Below are positions 62,012-64,000 of a DNA stretch of 64,000 nt, piece after piece. The notes beneath the pieces were generated by a model. It saw only the letters and a list, made by a program, of their open reading frames with translations, had not been told where the DNA came from and ran no database searches. Source of the DNA: Gymnodinialimonas phycosphaerae (lineage in GTDB: Bacteria; Pseudomonadota; Alphaproteobacteria; Rhodobacterales; Rhodobacteraceae); the NCBI RefSeq assembly GCF_019195455.1, contig NZ_JAIMBW010000001.1, positions 3,934,001 to 3,998,000 of the forward strand. The letters are read 5' to 3'. Position numbers and translations under genes: made by a program. Numbering within the stretch: the stretch's first letter is position 1; the number at the start of each line of letters is the position of its first letter.

Positions 62012-63415
62012 TCAATCCAGCACGTAGCCGTAGGACCCCGAGAAGTCCTGTTGTGCTACTTCTCCAGCCCCGGTGCCTGCTGCGGGCGCGCTGCCTTCAA
62101 GCTGACCCTGGAAGAACAATTCGGTCTCGGTCGGGATGCGGACGCGATCGGTCGGCAGCGCCAGGGCCTCGCCGTTGACCGGGCTGACCAGGTGGGCCGT
62201 GATGATGATCACCAGTTCCGACTGGGATCGGCTGTAAGACGCCGAGCGGAAGAGCGCGCCCAGCACCGGCAGATCGCCCAGCCACGGCACTTCGGCCACG
62301 GAGTTCTGGAAGTCGTCCTGCAAAAGGCCCGCGATGGCGAAGCTGTCTCCGTCACGCATTTCCACGACCGTAGAGGCCTGGCGGGTGTTGATCGCCGGGG
62401 CGCCGGTGGTGGCGATGATCTCACCGATGGACGAAATCTCGGCCTCAAGCGACAGGTTGATGATGGAATCGCCAACAACCGTTGGTGTGAAGTCCAGTTG
62501 CACGCCGAAATCGACGAAGTCGATGGTCGTGCCGCCGCTTTCCGATTCGGTGGGGACGGGGAACTGGCCGCCCGCAAGGAACGAAGCCGTGGCCCCCGAA
62601 AGCGCGGTCAGGTTCGGTTCCGCCAGGGTGCGGACCATCCCGTTGGCTTCCAGTGCTTCCAGAAGGACCGAAAGCTGCAAGCCCCCGGCGGCGAAGCTGA
62701 CGCCCAGACCGCCGTTGCGACCGTCAAGGCCGGCGGGGACGTTCACACCATTGCCAAGGGCAAGGCCCCCGCTGAGGTTGCCAGCACCCGCGCTGGAGCC
62801 GAAGTTGCCGCTTGTCGCGCCGATCCCGAGGGATGTGGAAAGTTCCTGGCGCACGGTGCGCTGCATCTCGGCGAAGCGCACTTGCAACATGACCTGTTGC
62901 TGGCCACCGACCATCATCAGGTTGGAAACGCGACCCGGCGCGTAACGCTCGGCCAGTTCAAGGGCGCGGTCGATGGCGATGGACGACCCGACGGTGCCCG
63001 ACAAGACGATACCATCGTTGGCCGTGCGCACTTCGACGCCCTCACCGGGGATGATCTCGCGAAGGCGTTCACGCAGTTCGGCCACATCGGGGACGACCTG
63101 GATCTCGACGTTGGCGATCAGGGAGCCGTCGGCCCCCAGAAGCGTCATCGTGGTGCGCCCGGGCGCGCGGCCCAAGACGTAGATGGAGCGCTCGGAAAGT
63201 GTTGCGATATCCGCGATGGCGGGGTTGGCGACGGAAAGCTCTGCAAAGAGCATCTCTGCCTCCACCACCACGGCGCGGTTCATGGGAACACGCAATGTGC
63301 CGGTGCTTTCGCCTTCGACCACACGCAAGCCTTGGGCATGCGCCACGGAAATCGGTTGTATAAGAAGTGTAGCGGCGCCCAGAAGGCACGCGCGTAAAAT
63401 ACCAGTCATGCTCAT
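62012..63415 (-). CDS. rcpA: Tad secretin RcpA/CpaC
   Basis: A 467-residue outer-membrane secretin. It has a Sec signal peptide (residues 1-27), a pilus-assembly N-domain (about 33-105) and a BON-like segment (RLREIIPGEGVEVRTANDGIVLSG). The secretin core has VMLQVRFAEMQR, LLEALEANGMVRTLAEPNLTALSGATASFLAGGQFPVP and VPWLGDLPVLGALFRS. It forms the channel through which Flp fibres leave the cell. The ATG at 63413-63415 gives MSMTGILRAC. The 226-bp gap to cpaB is larger than elsewhere in the cluster. Confidence 0.94.
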   Translation of the reverse strand: MSMTGILRACLLGAATLLIQPISVAHAQGLRVVEGESTGTLRVPMNRAVVVEAEMLFAELSVANPAIADIATLSERSIYVLGRAPGRTTMTLLGADGSLIANVEIQVVPDVAELRERLREIIPGEGVEVRTANDGIVLSGTVGSSIAIDRALELAERYAPGRVSNLMMVGGQQQVMLQVRFAEMQRTVRQELSTSLGIGATSGNFGSSAGAGNLSGGLALGNGVNVPAGLDGRNGGLGVSFAAGGLQLSVLLEALEANGMVRTLAEPNLTALSGATASFLAGGQFPVPTESESGGTTIDFVDFGVQLDFTPTVVGDSIINLSLEAEISSIGEIIATTGAPAINTRQASTVVEMRDGDSFAIAGLLQDDFQNSVAEVPWLGDLPVLGALFRSASYSRSQSELVIIITAHLVSPVNGEALALPTDRVRIPTETELFFQGQLEGSAPAAGTGAGEVAQQDFSGSYGYVLD

Positions 63416-63570
63416 TGTGACCTGCCTCTATGCCACGGTTTGTAGGCGTCTTTTTTTATCGCCCTTTGGGGAAAGATGCCCTACTTCGGCTTTTTACGCA
63501 ATAATCATGGTGTTGCGGGGCGTTCTTCATGTGCCATATCGACAACGGTCTAAATTTTCATCCACAAGAA

Positions 63571-63602
63571 CAAGGCGCCCGCGGGGGTTCCGGGGCGCCT
63601 TG
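63571..63602. repeat. Hairpin in the cpaB-rcpA gap
   Basis: CAAGGCGCCC (63571-63580) pairs with GGGCGCCTTG (63593-63602) across 12 nt, a 10-bp stem. It lacks a T-run on the minus strand, so it would be a weak terminator or an attenuating/stabilising hairpin between cpaB and the secretin gene. Confidence 0.6.
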
Positions 63603-63609
63603 GAAAAGC

Positions 63610-63618
63610 TGTGGATAA
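63610..63618 (-). promoter_or_regulatory. Perfect DnaA box in the cpaB-rcpA gap
   Basis: TGTGGATAA (63610-63618) is the reverse complement of TTATCCACA. A near match (TTCATCCACA) lies about 50 bp away at 63557-63566, beyond the hairpin. The proximity of a strict box and a near-match in a promoter-like gap is notable, but one perfect 9-mer can be chance. Confidence 0.35.
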
Positions 63619-63641
63619 GTCTGTGAGCCGTTTGACGGGGC

Positions 63642-64000
63642 CTAGTTCACGCAGGGCACTTGCGTGATCACGACGTCGGCGCCGCGGCGGTTGCGCACGG
63701 TGCAGACCTGCGGACCTTCGGTTGCGACTTCTTGCACTTCACCCAGCAGTTGCGAGGTCGAAACCTCCACTTCGCCCTGCTCGGTCATGTCGCCGACGCC
63801 CACAAGGGCCAGCGTCAGAGAGCCAGAGCCCTGGGCCTGGGTCAGTGCGGCGACATCTTCGGGACGCGCGGTCACGGTGATGGTGCGCGCAATGGTCGGG
63901 TTGCTGCGCTGTTCGTCCGCGATCTGGTCGATTGCGATCAGCTGCACGTTGGCCCGGATCAGGCGGGTGACGGTGTCACCGCTGCGTCCTGTGCCTGTCC
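63642..64000 (-). CDS. cpaB: Tad pilus protein CpaB/RcpC, 5' end outside window
   Basis: A partial minus-strand frame whose start lies beyond the right edge. Visible are the end of the SAF-like/RcpC domain (SGDTVTRLIRANVQLIAIDQIADEQ), then ARTITVTARPEDVAALTQAQGSGSLTLALVG, typical for CpaB proteins that stabilise the secretin. The C-terminus has a Cys pair (VCTVRNRRGADVVITQVPC). It is the upstream neighbour of the secretin gene in the usual cpaB-cpaC order. Confidence 0.85.
   Translation of the reverse strand, partial: TGTGRSGDTVTRLIRANVQLIAIDQIADEQRSNPTIARTITVTARPEDVAALTQAQGSGSLTLALVGVGDMTEQGEVEVSTSQLLGEVQEVATEGPQVCTVRNRRGADVVITQVPCVN

Overview
The window reads as chromosomal DNA of an alphaproteobacterium of the order Rhodobacterales (roseobacter-type). 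The GC content is high (low to mid 60s by eye). Supporting features are the hisS-hisZ-hisG arrangement with short-form HisG, a B12-dependent class II ribonucleotide reductase, homospermidine synthase, a VPLPA-CTERM protein, Hint-domain and DUF1489 proteins, a DUF1127 protein, a CtrA-type box and a Tad/Flp pilus cluster. These assignments come from reading translations and motifs; no database search was run. No rRNA, tRNA, CRISPR array, prophage or transposase is visible.

Layout. 1-1.2 kb: a leftward ArsR-SRPBCC-SRPBCC operon, divergent from dnaE (1.3-4.8 kb). 5.1-8.0 kb: a VPLPA-CTERM protein, a small secreted protein, an MFS transporter and slyX. 8.1-11.3 kb: overlapping hisS-hisZ-hisG. 11.5-13.8 kb: a porin-like protein behind a CtrA-type site, a DUF1489 protein and a phytanoyl-CoA-dioxygenase-like protein. 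13.9-16.5 kb: class II ribonucleotide reductase carrying an unexpected helix-turn-helix-like insertion, then a 44-codon ORF. 16.7-18.9 kb: an LpxR-like outer membrane protein and a Hint protein. 19.1-26.5 kb: rpsD, a PNPOx-like protein, a sterol-desaturase-like protein, homospermidine synthase, a lower-GC DUF4041/GIY-YIG gene and a second MFS protein. 26.7-33.1 kb: prmA, a DUF1127 protein, ruvCAB, two unknown genes and ybgC.

33.2-41.7 kb is the Tol-Pal envelope system (tolQ, tolR, tolA, two extra secreted TolA-C-terminal-like genes, tolB, pal, cpoB), followed by tilS and ftsH. After a double-lesion pseudogene come one-carbon folate genes (fhs, an OsmC-like gene, folD), a thioesterase, a membrane LytTR regulator and a pdeM-lhr DNA-damage pair (43.7-52.6 kb). 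From 52.8 kb to the right edge runs a leftward Tad pilus cluster: cpaB (partial), secretin, OmpA-like lipoprotein, cpaE, cpaF, tadB, tadC, two TPR lipoproteins, prepilin peptidase and an AAA ATPase.

The strongest unexplained signals are: (1) the lower-GC HTH-like domain inside the linker of the ribonucleotide reductase; (2) three consecutive genes ending in TolA-C-like domains between tolR and tolB; (3) tandem 20-bp palindromes with a TTGCAA-type core on an exact 22-bp period, found twice in the window; and (4) the solitary DUF4041/GIY-YIG gene in a compositionally distinct insert.
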